28,232 nt of DNA from Eggerthellaceae bacterium UBA5808 (lineage in GTDB: Bacteria > Actinomycetota > Coriobacteriia > Coriobacteriales > Eggerthellaceae). Below the pieces are notes generated by a model. That model had not been told where the DNA came from. It saw only the letters and a program-made list of their open reading frames with translations, and ran no database searches. Location of the stretch: assembly GCA_002417975.1 (NCBI GenBank), contig DIDE01000089.1, forward strand, positions 7,682-35,913, in the 5' to 3' direction. Made by a program: the position numbers and the translations under genes. Shown piece by piece: positions 7,036-15,018 of the stretch (position 1 is its first letter; each line of letters starts with the position of its first letter).

Positions 7036-7830
7036 TTAACCGCGCAAATCAATATTCTTTGTATCAGTAATAAGCATACACCCTGGTGCATGCGTGATAG
7101 CAAACGCGGGGCGTGAGTGCATGATAACTGCTTGAGGAGTTACGCCACAGGCCCAGAAAACAGGAACTTCACCTGGATGAATATCAACGGGATCGCCAAA
7201 ATCGGGTTTGCTGATATCTTTGATTCCAATGACTGATGGATCGCCGATATGCACAGGAGCACCGTGTACTTTAGGAATCGCGCCTGATATTTGCACAGCT
7301 TTGACAACCTGTTCATAAGGAATCGGTCGCATCGATACAACCATATTACCGCTCATGGATCCTGCCGATTGACAGGGAATATTAGTCAGATACATAGAAA
7401 CATTGCGTCCCATGGTGTTGTGGCGCATTTCGATGCCTGCTTCGATGAGCTCAGATTCAAACGAAAATGAACATCCAATAACGAATGAAACAAGATCGTC
7501 GCGCCATAGGGATTGGACATCGGTTACTTCATCATCGAGAACACCGTTACGGTAGATGCGGTAGCGGGGAAAATCTGTCGCGATATCACAGTCATCAGCG
7601 ATGATATGGGTAGCCCGACTGCCGGTTTCGGTAACTTCAAGTAACGGACAAGGTTTTGGATTGCGCTGCGCAAACAGAAGAAAATCGTATGCTTGCTCAC
7701 GTGGAAGAACGATCAAATTTGCTTGAGCATAACCAGGGCATAAACCGCTTGTTGGCTTATCGTATGCTCCCTGTCTAATTAGATGGCGCATCTCGATTGG
7801 TGTTGCCGTTGAATATGTGTTCGTATCCAT
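7036..7830 (-). CDS. DUF1445 / UPF0317 protein (YcsI-like), possible D-glutamate cyclase-type enzyme
   Basis: A 264-residue DUF1445 protein, usually annotated as a putative hydro-lyase. Typical blocks are visible: LIRQGAYDKPTSGLCPGYAQANL near the N-terminus, DIATDFPRYRIYRNG, FVIGCSFSFE, MRPIPYEQVVKA and a C-terminal FWACGVTPQAVIM with HAPGCMLITD. The mammalian mitochondrial D-glutamate cyclase, which interconverts D-glutamate and 5-oxo-D-proline, contains a DUF1445 domain, so a role in 5-oxoproline supply or stereochemistry fits this operon. That is inference from family and context; the bacterial protein's activity is not established. AAGGAAGAG precedes ATG 7830. It lies 20 bases after accC and 20 bases before pxpA. 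Confidence 0.88.
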   Translation of the reverse strand: MDTNTYSTATPIEMRHLIRQGAYDKPTSGLCPGYAQANLIVLPREQAYDFLLFAQRNPKPCPLLEVTETGSRATHIIADDCDIATDFPRYRIYRNGVLDDEVTDVQSLWRDDLVSFVIGCSFSFESELIEAGIEMRHNTMGRNVSMYLTNIPCQSAGSMSGNMVVSMRPIPYEQVVKAVQISGAIPKVHGAPVHIGDPSVIGIKDISKPDFGDPVDIHPGEVPVFWACGVTPQAVIMHSRPAFAITHAPGCMLITDTKNIDLRG

Positions 7831-7850
7831 ATGCGCTCTTCCTTTGTTGT

Positions 7851-9200
7851 TTAAACCTCGCCTTTAAGAAACTTCTCGATAAAGCCTGTGTCTGCTTTAC
7901 CTGCGCGGAACGTTTCGTTCTGAAGAATCGAATACTGGAAATCAAGATTTGTTTGCACGCCGACGATGACCATTTCATCAAGCGCTGCGCTCATTTTAGC
8001 GATAGCTTCGGTTCGATCGGAAGCGCGAACGATAATCTTAGCGATCATTGAATCGTAGTAGGGCGATACTTCAAAACCGTCGTAGGTAGCGCTATCAACG
8101 CGAATGCCGTTGCCTCCAGGAAGATGCATTTGAGCAATGGTCCCAGGGCTTGGCATAAAGTTGCGTTCGGGCTGTTCGGCGTTGATTCGGCATTCGATGG
8201 CATGTCCGCGTACTTCGATATCGTCTTGCGAAAAACTTAGTGGCTCGCCCGAAGCGATGCGGATCATCTCGCGAACGATATCGATGCGGGTGACCATTTC
8301 GGTTACGGGATGCTCGACCTGTACACGCGTGTTCATTTCCATAAAGTAGTAATTACGGTTTTGATCCATCAAAAACTCGATGGTGCCTGCACTGGTATAG
8401 CCAACGGCTTCTGCAGCACGTACGGCATCCGCTGTCATATGTGCGCGAATATCGTCGGTAATAAACGGGGAAGGACTCTCCTCAATCATTTTTTGATGGT
8501 TGCGTTGAACTGAACAATCACGTTCTCCTAATGAGACAACGTTGCCATGGGTGTCGGCAATGATCTGCACTTCGACATGGCGAGGGTTAAGCACGGCTCG
8601 TTCCAGATACATTGTATTGTCGCCAAACGCATTAACGCTTTCACGTTGGGCGATCGAGAATGTTTCAACAAAATCGGCTTCGTTGTGTGAGACGCGCATG
8701 CCCTTGCCGCCGCCTCCGCTGGAGGCTTTGATCATAATGGGCCAGCCGATATTCTGGGCTTCTTTAAGTGCTTCTTCGGCGGAGTAAATACCCTTGCGTG
8801 TACCAGGGACAACAGGTACGCCCGCATCCATCATAGTTCGACGAGCTGCACTTTTATTGCCCATTCGATCGATAACTTCAGGAGAAGGCCCGATGAACAC
8901 GAGATCATTATCACGGCATGTTTTTGCAAACGTGCTGTTCTCGGATAGGAAACCGTACCCCGGGTGAATAGCTTGGCACCCGCATCCCTTGGCAGCTTGG
9001 ATGATTGCGGGAATATTAAGATAGCTGTCACGTGGTGACGGTGGACCAATGCATACACTTTCGTCGGCAAGATATACGTGGAGGGCGTGCGCATCGGCGG
9101 TTGAATAAACTGCAACCGTTTTGATGCCCATAGCTCGGCATGCACGTTCAATACGTACTGCTATTTCTCCTCGGTTCGCTATAAGAATCTTATCGAACAT
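7851..9200 (-). CDS. accC: Biotin carboxylase subunit (AccC-like)
   Basis: A 449-residue biotin carboxylase, complete at the family's usual length. It carboxylates biotin on a carrier protein using ATP and bicarbonate. Visible parts: the N-terminal domain KILIANRGEIAVRI, the ATP-grasp glycine loop KASSGGGGKGMRV, the catalytic stretch EMNTRVQVEHPVTE, and the C-terminal domain with ECRINAEQP and SYYDSMIAK-like YYDSMIAKI. It is preceded by accB with a 15-base gap and sits inside the pxp operon, not with accD/accA. That suggests it serves the Pxp carboxyltransferase-like subunits rather than, or in addition to, acetyl-CoA carboxylase. Another copy could exist outside this window. Confidence 0.93.
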   Translation of the reverse strand: MFDKILIANRGEIAVRIERACRAMGIKTVAVYSTADAHALHVYLADESVCIGPPSPRDSYLNIPAIIQAAKGCGCQAIHPGYGFLSENSTFAKTCRDNDLVFIGPSPEVIDRMGNKSAARRTMMDAGVPVVPGTRKGIYSAEEALKEAQNIGWPIMIKASSGGGGKGMRVSHNEADFVETFSIAQRESVNAFGDNTMYLERAVLNPRHVEVQIIADTHGNVVSLGERDCSVQRNHQKMIEESPSPFITDDIRAHMTADAVRAAEAVGYTSAGTIEFLMDQNRNYYFMEMNTRVQVEHPVTEMVTRIDIVREMIRIASGEPLSFSQDDIEVRGHAIECRINAEQPERNFMPSPGTIAQMHLPGGNGIRVDSATYDGFEVSPYYDSMIAKIIVRASDRTEAIAKMSAALDEMVIVGVQTNLDFQYSILQNETFRAGKADTGFIEKFLKGEV

Positions 9201-9215
9201 ACGATGCTCCGATTC

Positions 9216-9689
9216 TCAGCGCGCGTCGGCTGATGTAGTAATGCGGAAAAGCGGCTGATCATATTCGACCTGTGTTCCGTTTGCAGCAAGAACCTCTGTA
9301 ATTACACCGCTGACATTTGATGTAATTTCATTCATCATTTTCATTGCTTCAACGATTGCAAGCGTCTGTCCTGACAGCACTTCTTGCCCTACTTTGACAA
9401 AAGGATCTTCGTCGGGGCTTGGTGATATATAGAACATACCTACCATAGGACTTCGAATAATGGTTGTATCGTCAGAATCTTCTGCTTCGATTGCAGCAGC
9501 TTCATGACCTGCTACTTTGCCATGAAGTAGTGCTTCGACGCGTTCTGCAACATCAGGCAACGTTGCAGTTGATAGCGGGGAGGCAGCGCGCTCGAGCTCG
9601 ATTTTTTCGGTGCCATCGTCTATGCGGAGGGCTGTTAGCTTTGCCTTGTCCATGATGGATATAAGTGTTTCTATTTTATCTGTATTCAT
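9216..9689 (-). CDS. accB: Biotin carboxyl carrier protein (AccB-like)
   Basis: A 157-residue biotin carrier. The C-terminal biotinyl domain has the modified lysine in EAMKMMNE (K117), the upstream PMVGMFYISPSPDEDPFVKVG block and a normal QPLFRI end. The N-terminal half (IETLISIMDKAKLTALRIDDG) matches the AccB oligomerisation region, followed by an Ala/Asp-rich linker. ATG 9689 overlaps the pxpC stop by four bases (ATGA), indicating translational coupling with the carboxyltransferase-like PxpC. Its partner is the accC product encoded next. A dedicated role in 5-oxoproline chemistry is inferred from this coupling. Confidence 0.93.
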   Translation of the reverse strand: MNTDKIETLISIMDKAKLTALRIDDGTEKIELERAASPLSTATLPDVAERVEALLHGKVAGHEAAAIEAEDSDDTTIIRSPMVGMFYISPSPDEDPFVKVGQEVLSGQTLAIVEAMKMMNEITSNVSGVITEVLAANGTQVEYDQPLFRITTSADAR

Positions 9690-10768
9690 GCGCGTTCCTT
9701 TTCAGAGCTATTGATCCAAAGTGATTCATGCTGCGATTCCTTGGCTTGCTGTTCAAGGATAGGCATCAACCGTCGAGCGGTTCGTCGTGGCGATATGCCG
9801 TCGGCGCATGGCCTGCGTACCGACTTCGCCAAATTGTGCAGATAGGTTGCCTCGTCTCGATAACTAGTCTGTGCTTCATGCACGGTGACGGGGGCGAATC
9901 GAATGGAAGTCCCCGGTCGACTCTGAACGAGCTTGGGTATATCCACGCTCACGATGGTCCCGATTTTAGCATAGCCTCCCGTAGTTTGGCGATCGGCAAG
10001 CATAATGATGGGACGTCCGTGTGCGGGAACTTGTACAGCTCCAAAGGCTATGCCGTCCGATATGATGTCGCTGCCATGGACGGTTTGTATCTGAGGTCCA
10101 TCGAGACGATATCCCATACGGTCACATTTTACCGTGGTAGTAAAGCGGTCATTGAAAAACGTATGTTTTCCCTCAATCGAGAACATATCGTATTGCGGGC
10201 CAGGCACAACGCGAAGGGTAACTTCGTGGCCAGGAGGGGGATAGATAGGATCGTTTGGAATTCGATGAGAACCTAAGTTGGACATAAATTCGACGCCTTT
10301 AGTCTGGAACGGAATATAATCTCCCGCTTCGAGCGTTCTGCCCTTCCATCCACCAAGTTCGCACTTAAGATTCGTAGAACGGCTACCCATAATGGGCTTA
10401 ACGTTAAGGCTTCCTCCGGCGATTGCAAGATAACCATAGACGCCGCATCGAGAGGATCCCATGCTTAGTACCGATCCGCGTTTAACGGGAATCGCTGTAT
10501 ACAGAGGGATCTCTTTGCCGTCGAGTTTGGGGGCGAAATCGCCACCTGTTAAAGCGATAAATGTTGGCATCGTAAAACGTACTGTTGGTCCAACAAGGGC
10601 GTATTCGAGAACGCACGCATCAAGGTCGTTCTCGACAAGCGTATTAGCGATAAGAAACGCACGTCGATCCATAACGCCACTCGGGCTAAAACCGCTTCCC
10701 ATATAGCCAACACGGCCTCGGTCTTGCACGGTTGTGGCGACCCCCGGTTTTTTAACGACGATCCCCAT
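9686..10768 (-). CDS. pxpC: 5-oxoprolinase subunit C (KipA, AHS2, biotin-dependent carboxyltransferase family)
   Basis: A 360-residue KipA/PxpC protein, homologous to the AHS2 domain of urea carboxylase. It starts with VVKKPGVATTVQDRGRVGYMG and FSPSGVMDRRAFLIAN, then LEYALVGPTVRF, GSRSTNLKCELGGWKGR, VRVVPGPQYDMF-like RVVPGPQYDMF, DRMGYRLDGP and a conserved GYAKIGTIVSVDIPKL. With PxpA and PxpB it forms the ATP-dependent 5-oxoprolinase. It overlaps pxpB by one base (TAATG) and accB by four, so three subunits are translationally coupled. The C-terminal 40 residues are hydrophilic and less conserved. In Bacillus, KipA antagonises the kinase inhibitor KipI, but that role is specific to that lineage. 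Confidence 0.93.
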   Translation of the reverse strand: MGIVVKKPGVATTVQDRGRVGYMGSGFSPSGVMDRRAFLIANTLVENDLDACVLEYALVGPTVRFTMPTFIALTGGDFAPKLDGKEIPLYTAIPVKRGSVLSMGSSRCGVYGYLAIAGGSLNVKPIMGSRSTNLKCELGGWKGRTLEAGDYIPFQTKGVEFMSNLGSHRIPNDPIYPPPGHEVTLRVVPGPQYDMFSIEGKHTFFNDRFTTTVKCDRMGYRLDGPQIQTVHGSDIISDGIAFGAVQVPAHGRPIIMLADRQTTGGYAKIGTIVSVDIPKLVQSRPGTSIRFAPVTVHEAQTSYRDEATYLHNLAKSVRRPCADGISPRRTARRLMPILEQQAKESQHESLWINSSEKERA

Positions 10769-11496
10769 TAGTCCTCCTCTACGGAAAAGTGGTACTGATA
10801 CGAATTCGCTGCTATTTGCGTTTCGATAGCACTGTATTCATCAGGAGAAATAGGCTCAAAGCGGATGTACTCGCCTGCTTGATACAGAATAGGATTCTTA
10901 CGATTAGGATCGTAGGGGCGCAAAGGTGTGCGACCAATAATCTGCCATCCTCCCGGTGAAGGAAGTGGGTAAATGCCCGTTTGCGTTCCACCAATGCCAA
11001 CGCTGCCTGTTTCGATACGCGTACGTGGTGTTGCAAGACGTGGTGTTGCAAGACGTTCGTCAAGTCCGCCAAGATACGCAAACCCAGGCAAAAAGCCCAG
11101 CATATCTATTAGATAATCGTGCTGCGAATGAATAGCTATTGCTTCTTGTGCGCTCATATGGGCATGGTCGGCGACGGTTTGAAGGTCGGGACCATATTCT
11201 CCTCCATAGCAGACGGGGATATGCACAATATGTCGAACACTCAAATCGATTGAACCGATGTCATGAAGTTTGGTTGAAAGAGCTTTAACGAGTTCATCAT
11301 ATGAAATGATCAAAGGGTTGTAACAGACCATCAAGCTGCAAAACGTAGGTACGAGTTCGGTGACACCGTGAATAGGATCATCAGACAAATTGTCTGCGGC
11401 CATACGGATCGCCGTCGAAGTCTCTGGTGAGATGGATTCGGCAAAGGAGAGATTCAAAGCGGAATCTCCAGCGATCGTAATTGTATAGTGCGCCAT
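10768..11496 (-). CDS. pxpB: 5-oxoprolinase subunit B (KipI, AHS1 family)
   Basis: A 242-residue KipI/PxpB protein, homologous to the AHS1 domain of urea carboxylase, and the first gene of the operon. Motifs: FAESISPETS, VTELVPTFCSLMVCYNP, VRHIVHIPVCYGGEYGPDL, MLGFLPGFAYLGGLDERL, GSVGIGGTQTGIYPLPSPGGW and IIGRTPL. These are the standard family blocks at normal length. A 15-bp exact tandem duplication (11023-11052) encodes LATPRLATPR. The family normally has two similar LA-PR/ATPR blocks here, so the protein is not expanded. It starts at ATG 11496 after a 339-base divergent region shared with the TauE-like gene. Confidence 0.93.
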   Translation of the reverse strand: MAHYTITIAGDSALNLSFAESISPETSTAIRMAADNLSDDPIHGVTELVPTFCSLMVCYNPLIISYDELVKALSTKLHDIGSIDLSVRHIVHIPVCYGGEYGPDLQTVADHAHMSAQEAIAIHSQHDYLIDMLGFLPGFAYLGGLDERLATPRLATPRTRIETGSVGIGGTQTGIYPLPSPGGWQIIGRTPLRPYDPNRKNPILYQAGEYIRFEPISPDEYSAIETQIAANSYQYHFSVEED

Positions 11497-11835
11497 GACA
11501 GATACGCTTTCTTGATAGGGCAGGCAAACTATCGGTTTTGGTATATGTCGTATTATAGCGGCTGATACAAGGGGGTTTCCTGTTTTGTGGTCTATACGTT
11601 ACAAGATCGAAACAGGCAGGCCGTACGTTGCTCCTATGAAAAAGAAGTATCTGGCCATTGTATGGAGAGCCGATCACGGTCGTGAAGGCCTTGTAGCGTG
11701 AAAGTAGCTGCATTACTGTATTACCTGATAGGTATACGTATTACAGTGTATGTTCTAGCGAAACCGAAGCGTGGAGTATATCGGTTTCGAACGCGTTCGG
11801 CATCGTTCAGTTGTAAAAGGGATAATTGAGAGTAT
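11497..11835. promoter_or_regulatory. Divergent control region between pxpB and the TauE/SafE gene
   Basis: This 339-base gap holds no gene but several dyads. The near-perfect pair is ACTGTATTAC / GTATTACAGT (11715-11724, 11738-11747) and the perfect 9-bp pair is CGAAACCGA / TCGGTTTCG (11759-11767, 11781-11789). Both have 13-base spacers and their centres are 43 bases apart. A 12-bp palindrome CGAACGCGTTCG lies at 11788-11799. A TATAAT hexamer reads on the minus strand near 11550, about 60 bases before pxpB, with a poor -35. Confidence 0.5.
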
Positions 11836-12546
11836 ATGGATCGCTACATTTTTTGGGTGGTATTTTTTTTCGCATACACCATGCAAGGTATTACGGGGTT
11901 TGCGGGTAATATTTTTATTATGCCTGTAGGTGCAAGTACGGTTGGCCTATCGACGACAATTGCGACCGTTAATATCACGGGGTTTCTTGCGTGTGCGCTT
12001 ATTGCTCTAACAGGATTGAAGCATGTTGCATGGCGTGAATTTTTGCGCATTATCATTATCATGACGACATTTATGTTTGTTGGCATTTGGCTTGATACGA
12101 TTTTGCCGCTTCCAATTCTGCTTAAAATATTCGGTGTCGTAGTTCTTCTTGTCGGATTGCAGAATCTTCTTATCAAACGCACCGTGACGCTTCCCGAGTG
12201 GCTTTTGAATATAGTGCTCATGCTTGCTGGTCTTATGCAGGGCATGTTTGTTTCGGGTGGGGCGTTTCTTGTTATCTATGTATTACAGAAAATTAAAAAT
12301 AAGGAAGCATTTCGCGTCACGCTTTCGCTTGTGTGGACTGTTTTGAATGCAATCTATGCTCTATTCGCATTGCAGGCAGGCGAGATGACTGGCGATGTGG
12401 CAAGCTTGGTGGTCGTTTGCATTCCACTTCTGATTGTTGCGACATTCCTTGGTAGTTGGATAGAGAAGCGTATGAGTCAAAAGGTGTTTCTTAAAATGAC
12501 ATACGTCATGCTCATCTTAATCGGAATCTTACTTATCTTTAAATAG
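11836..12546 (+). CDS. TauE/SafE-family permease
   Basis: A 236-residue integral membrane protein with about seven to eight helices. It carries the family's duplicated signature, QGITGFAGNIFIMP near the N-terminus and MQGMFVSGGAFLVIYVL in the middle. TauE/SafE proteins export sulfite, sulfonates or other small organic anions; the substrate here is unknown. It starts at ATG 11836, preceded by GAGAG, and is transcribed away from the 5-oxoprolinase operon. Shared regulation with that operon is possible, and export or uptake of an organic anion would fit, but this is inference. Confidence 0.85.
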   Translation: MDRYIFWVVFFFAYTMQGITGFAGNIFIMPVGASTVGLSTTIATVNITGFLACALIALTGLKHVAWREFLRIIIIMTTFMFVGIWLDTILPLPILLKIFGVVVLLVGLQNLLIKRTVTLPEWLLNIVLMLAGLMQGMFVSGGAFLVIYVLQKIKNKEAFRVTLSLVWTVLNAIYALFALQAGEMTGDVASLVVVCIPLLIVATFLGSWIEKRMSQKVFLKMTYVMLILIGILLIFK

Positions 12547-12741
12547 TACGAACTTTGTGTCTGATGGGCTATGCATACTGTCGAATGGAGCAACTCTGCC
12601 TAATAGTTAAAGGCATATGTCGATAACCGTCTATCAAGAACATTTGGCAGGCGATTATATAGTAATCCAGCAGATCGTTGGCATGGTTTACTACTGATCA
12701 GCCTCTTATATAACCTCTATAGTTACTAATGTTGTTGCACA

Positions 12742-13467
12742 CTAGTTTTGAAGATCATGCTCGTCTATAAAGGATTGAAAAGAATCAAGTGGGCATATGG
12801 AAGCAACGACGAGTGCCCCGCAGACTTTTTGCCCTGTCTCGGTAAGTAATCCTGGTTTGCGGACCATCATAGTAACCGTTGTGTCTGCATGTACAGACGG
12901 ATCCGATGTTGTTCCTGTTTGAGCAGAAAGACCGCTTGGTACATCAGCGGCAATAACGTGTGTCAATTTGTGGTCATGCGCTGCATTTGCTAAACGGACC
13001 CATTCATCAAAGGGTGCGCGAATGACTGATCCCCTAAAGCCTGTGCCTAATAGAGCGTCGATAATGAATGGTGTTTGCTCGATATACTTACGACACGTAT
13101 CAGTATCGGGATTGACTACTATATGCAGATGACTTTTAGGCGAATGGATAGCTGCACGGTGGGCAACATCGTGTGCTGGTTGAGCAGTGATCTGGTCGGG
13201 CTTTGCCATGCAAATGACTGTTGTGTCATATCCAGTTAGTGCAAGAAATTCTGCTGCTGCCCAGCCGTCTCCGCCGTTATTTCCATTTCCTGCAAGGATG
13301 CATACAGGACACGGCGTTGGTGCCTGGTGCCGTATTGTTTCTGCTAACGCGCTGCCTGCATTACGCATAAGGATATCGAGACCTATGCCTTTTGCGCTGA
13401 CGCGTTGTTCGAGTTGTACAACGTCATCTACGTTGAGAATTGGTGTATGTTTGTTCGAAATAATCAT
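12742..13467 (-). CDS. nnrE: NAD(P)H-hydrate epimerase (YjeF N-terminal domain only)
   Basis: A 241-residue YjeF_N domain protein that epimerises damaged R-NAD(P)HX to the S form in the cytoplasm. Visible motifs are the N-terminal VDDVVQLEQRVSAKGIGLDILMRNAG, the loop CILAGNGNNGGDGWAAAEFL, IIDALLGTGFRG and VIAADVPSGLSAQTG. The ATP/ADP-dependent dehydratase domain often fused at the C-terminus in bacteria is absent, so a separate NnrD should be encoded elsewhere. I chose ATG 13467 because family homology begins right after it; the frame is also open to ATG 13530, which would add 21 residues. It is convergent with the TauE gene and divergent from the aminotransferase. Confidence 0.85.
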   Translation of the reverse strand: MIISNKHTPILNVDDVVQLEQRVSAKGIGLDILMRNAGSALAETIRHQAPTPCPVCILAGNGNNGGDGWAAAEFLALTGYDTTVICMAKPDQITAQPAHDVAHRAAIHSPKSHLHIVVNPDTDTCRKYIEQTPFIIDALLGTGFRGSVIRAPFDEWVRLANAAHDHKLTHVIAADVPSGLSAQTGTTSDPSVHADTTVTMMVRKPGLLTETGQKVCGALVVASICPLDSFQSFIDEHDLQN

Positions 13468-13588
13468 ATCTGTATTGTACGCTTTTCTTGAGTTGCAAGT
13501 GGCTTGCCCTGTGGTTTGATACACGATCATGTAGCTGTATCTCGTTTTGTTTCGTTTAGAACTGTGATCTTACGCTGACGAGATGGGC

Positions 13589-13620
13589 AGATTCTCGCTT
13601 ATCGTAGTAAGAGAATCTTT
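13589..13620 (+). terminator. Hairpin with short T-run in the aminotransferase leader region
   Basis: AGATTCTC (13589-13596) pairs with GAGAATCT (13611-13618), followed by TTTT. It sits about 110 bases upstream of the aminotransferase on the same strand and 120 bases from the divergent nnrE start. It could end an upstream transcript or act as an attenuator; four Ts make it a modest terminator. Confidence 0.4.
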
Positions 13621-13726
13621 TGCATAACGTAACGACGATCCTTGTCTGAGGTGCATGTTACACACAATGTATGTAAAATGTATCCAACGACGCATAGTAA
13701 AATAGAGAGAAAAGCCGAGGAATCTC

Positions 13727-14908
13727 ATGATTAATCAAGCAATGCTCGCACTGGGGCAGGAACCGTCTTCAATTCGCGAACTGTTCGCCTATGGACTTGC
13801 ACGTAAGGCGGAGATCGGCGAAGACAAGGTATTTGATTTCAGCATTGGGAATCCAAGTGTTCCTTCGCCAGCTAAAGTGGGCGAAACTCTTACGTCGGTT
13901 GCAGCCTCGCCAGCACAAGGTGTCCACGGTTACTCACCTGCGGCTGGACTCGAAAGCGTTCGTTCGGCAATTGCTGCATCGCTCAATCGCCGATTTGGAA
14001 CAAACTATACGGCTCGCAATTTATATATGACCTGTGGTGCAGCAGGTGCTCTTGCTATTGCAATTAAAGCTTTGTCCGAGCCAGACGATGAAATTATTGT
14101 TAATACGCCGTTCTTCCCTGAATATCGCGTGTGGATTGAGGCTTCGGGAGATACTCTGGTGCCAGTTCCTATGCGTACGAGCGATTTTCAACTTGATATC
14201 GACGCATTGCGCGCCGCAATTAATAAACATACGAAGGCTGTTATCATCAATTCGCCTAATAATCCTGTTGGCGTTGTCTATAGTGAACAAACGCTGCAAG
14301 CGCTTGCTCAATTGCTAACTGAGTCAGCGGAGCAATACGGGCATCCTATTTTCATCATTGCGGATGAGCCGTATCGTGAGATCGTTTATGCGGATGTTAC
14401 GGTGCCTTGGGTTCCATCATTTTATAAGGATACAATCGTTTGCTATTCATGGAGTAAATCACTCTCGCTTCCTGGTGAACGTATTGGTTATGCACTTGTA
14501 CCAGATCAGGTATCGAATTTTGATCAATTATATGCTGCGCTTTGTGGTGCAGGAAGAGCGCTTGGTTTCGTTTGCGCGCCGGTGATTTTTCAGCATGTAG
14601 CAGCTGCTTGCGTTGATGAGCCTGCCGATGTTGCAGCCTATGCACGCAATAGAGAAGCACTGACGGCAATTATGGACGAGTGCGGATACGAATACATTCA
14701 ACCTCAGGGTGCGTTTTATCTTTGGGTCCGCGCGCTTGAGCCTGACGCTCGAGCATTTGCTGAGACGGCAAAACGCCATGAACTTCTCCTGGTTCCTTCC
14801 GACAGCTTTGGCGTGGAGGGATGGGTTCGCTTGGGCTATTGCGTAGCTGAGAGTGTAATCCGTAATGCTGCTCCAGCATTCAAGGCTCTTAAACAGGATT
14901 ACGAGTAG
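13727..14908 (+). CDS. PLP-dependent aminotransferase, class I/II
   Basis: A 393-residue fold-type I aminotransferase. Motifs: DFSIGNPSVPSPAKV near residue 40, GYSPAAGLESVRSAIAASL, the cofactor region CGAAGALAIAIKAL, INSPNNPVGVVYS, ADEPYREIVY and the Schiff-base lysine K244 in YSWSKSLSLPGERIGY, then an AFYLWVRALE C-terminal motif. It transfers an amino group between an amino acid and a 2-oxoacid. Exact substrates (Asp, Ala, aromatic) cannot be told by eye. GAGG lies six bases before ATG 13727. It is a single transcription unit or is co-transcribed with the acidic protein 110 bases downstream. Confidence 0.9.
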   Translation: MINQAMLALGQEPSSIRELFAYGLARKAEIGEDKVFDFSIGNPSVPSPAKVGETLTSVAASPAQGVHGYSPAAGLESVRSAIAASLNRRFGTNYTARNLYMTCGAAGALAIAIKALSEPDDEIIVNTPFFPEYRVWIEASGDTLVPVPMRTSDFQLDIDALRAAINKHTKAVIINSPNNPVGVVYSEQTLQALAQLLTESAEQYGHPIFIIADEPYREIVYADVTVPWVPSFYKDTIVCYSWSKSLSLPGERIGYALVPDQVSNFDQLYAALCGAGRALGFVCAPVIFQHVAAACVDEPADVAAYARNREALTAIMDECGYEYIQPQGAFYLWVRALEPDARAFAETAKRHELLLVPSDSFGVEGWVRLGYCVAESVIRNAAPAFKALKQDYE

Positions 14909-14943
14909 TACAAAGCAATAATAACGTATCTGTTTACGTTGAA

Positions 14944-14971
14944 TTACCCCTAAAGAGGGGACGTCTCCCCT
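14944..14971. promoter_or_regulatory. CCCCT/AGGGG dyad with two mutually exclusive hairpins
   Basis: TTACCCCTAAAGAGGGGAC at 14944-14962 is a dyad: CCCCT (14947-14951) pairs with AGGGG (14956-14960). The same AGGGGA (14956-14961) can instead pair with TCCCCT (14966-14971). The motif resembles sites at 21064-21081, 26612-26630 and 26671-26689. It lies between the aminotransferase stop and the acidic protein's start, so it may be an operator, an attenuator or a terminator; there is no T-run. Confidence 0.45.
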
Positions 14972-15018
14972 GCGCTTCTGGCGACAATAGGAGAGAGAAA
15001 TGAGGAGGGAACACGAGT

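Noticed and set aside
11023..11052. 15-bp tandem duplication as a frame or length defect in pxpB
   Set aside because: The encoded LATPRLATPR matches the family's normal double block at this place and total length is normal, so it does not break the gene.
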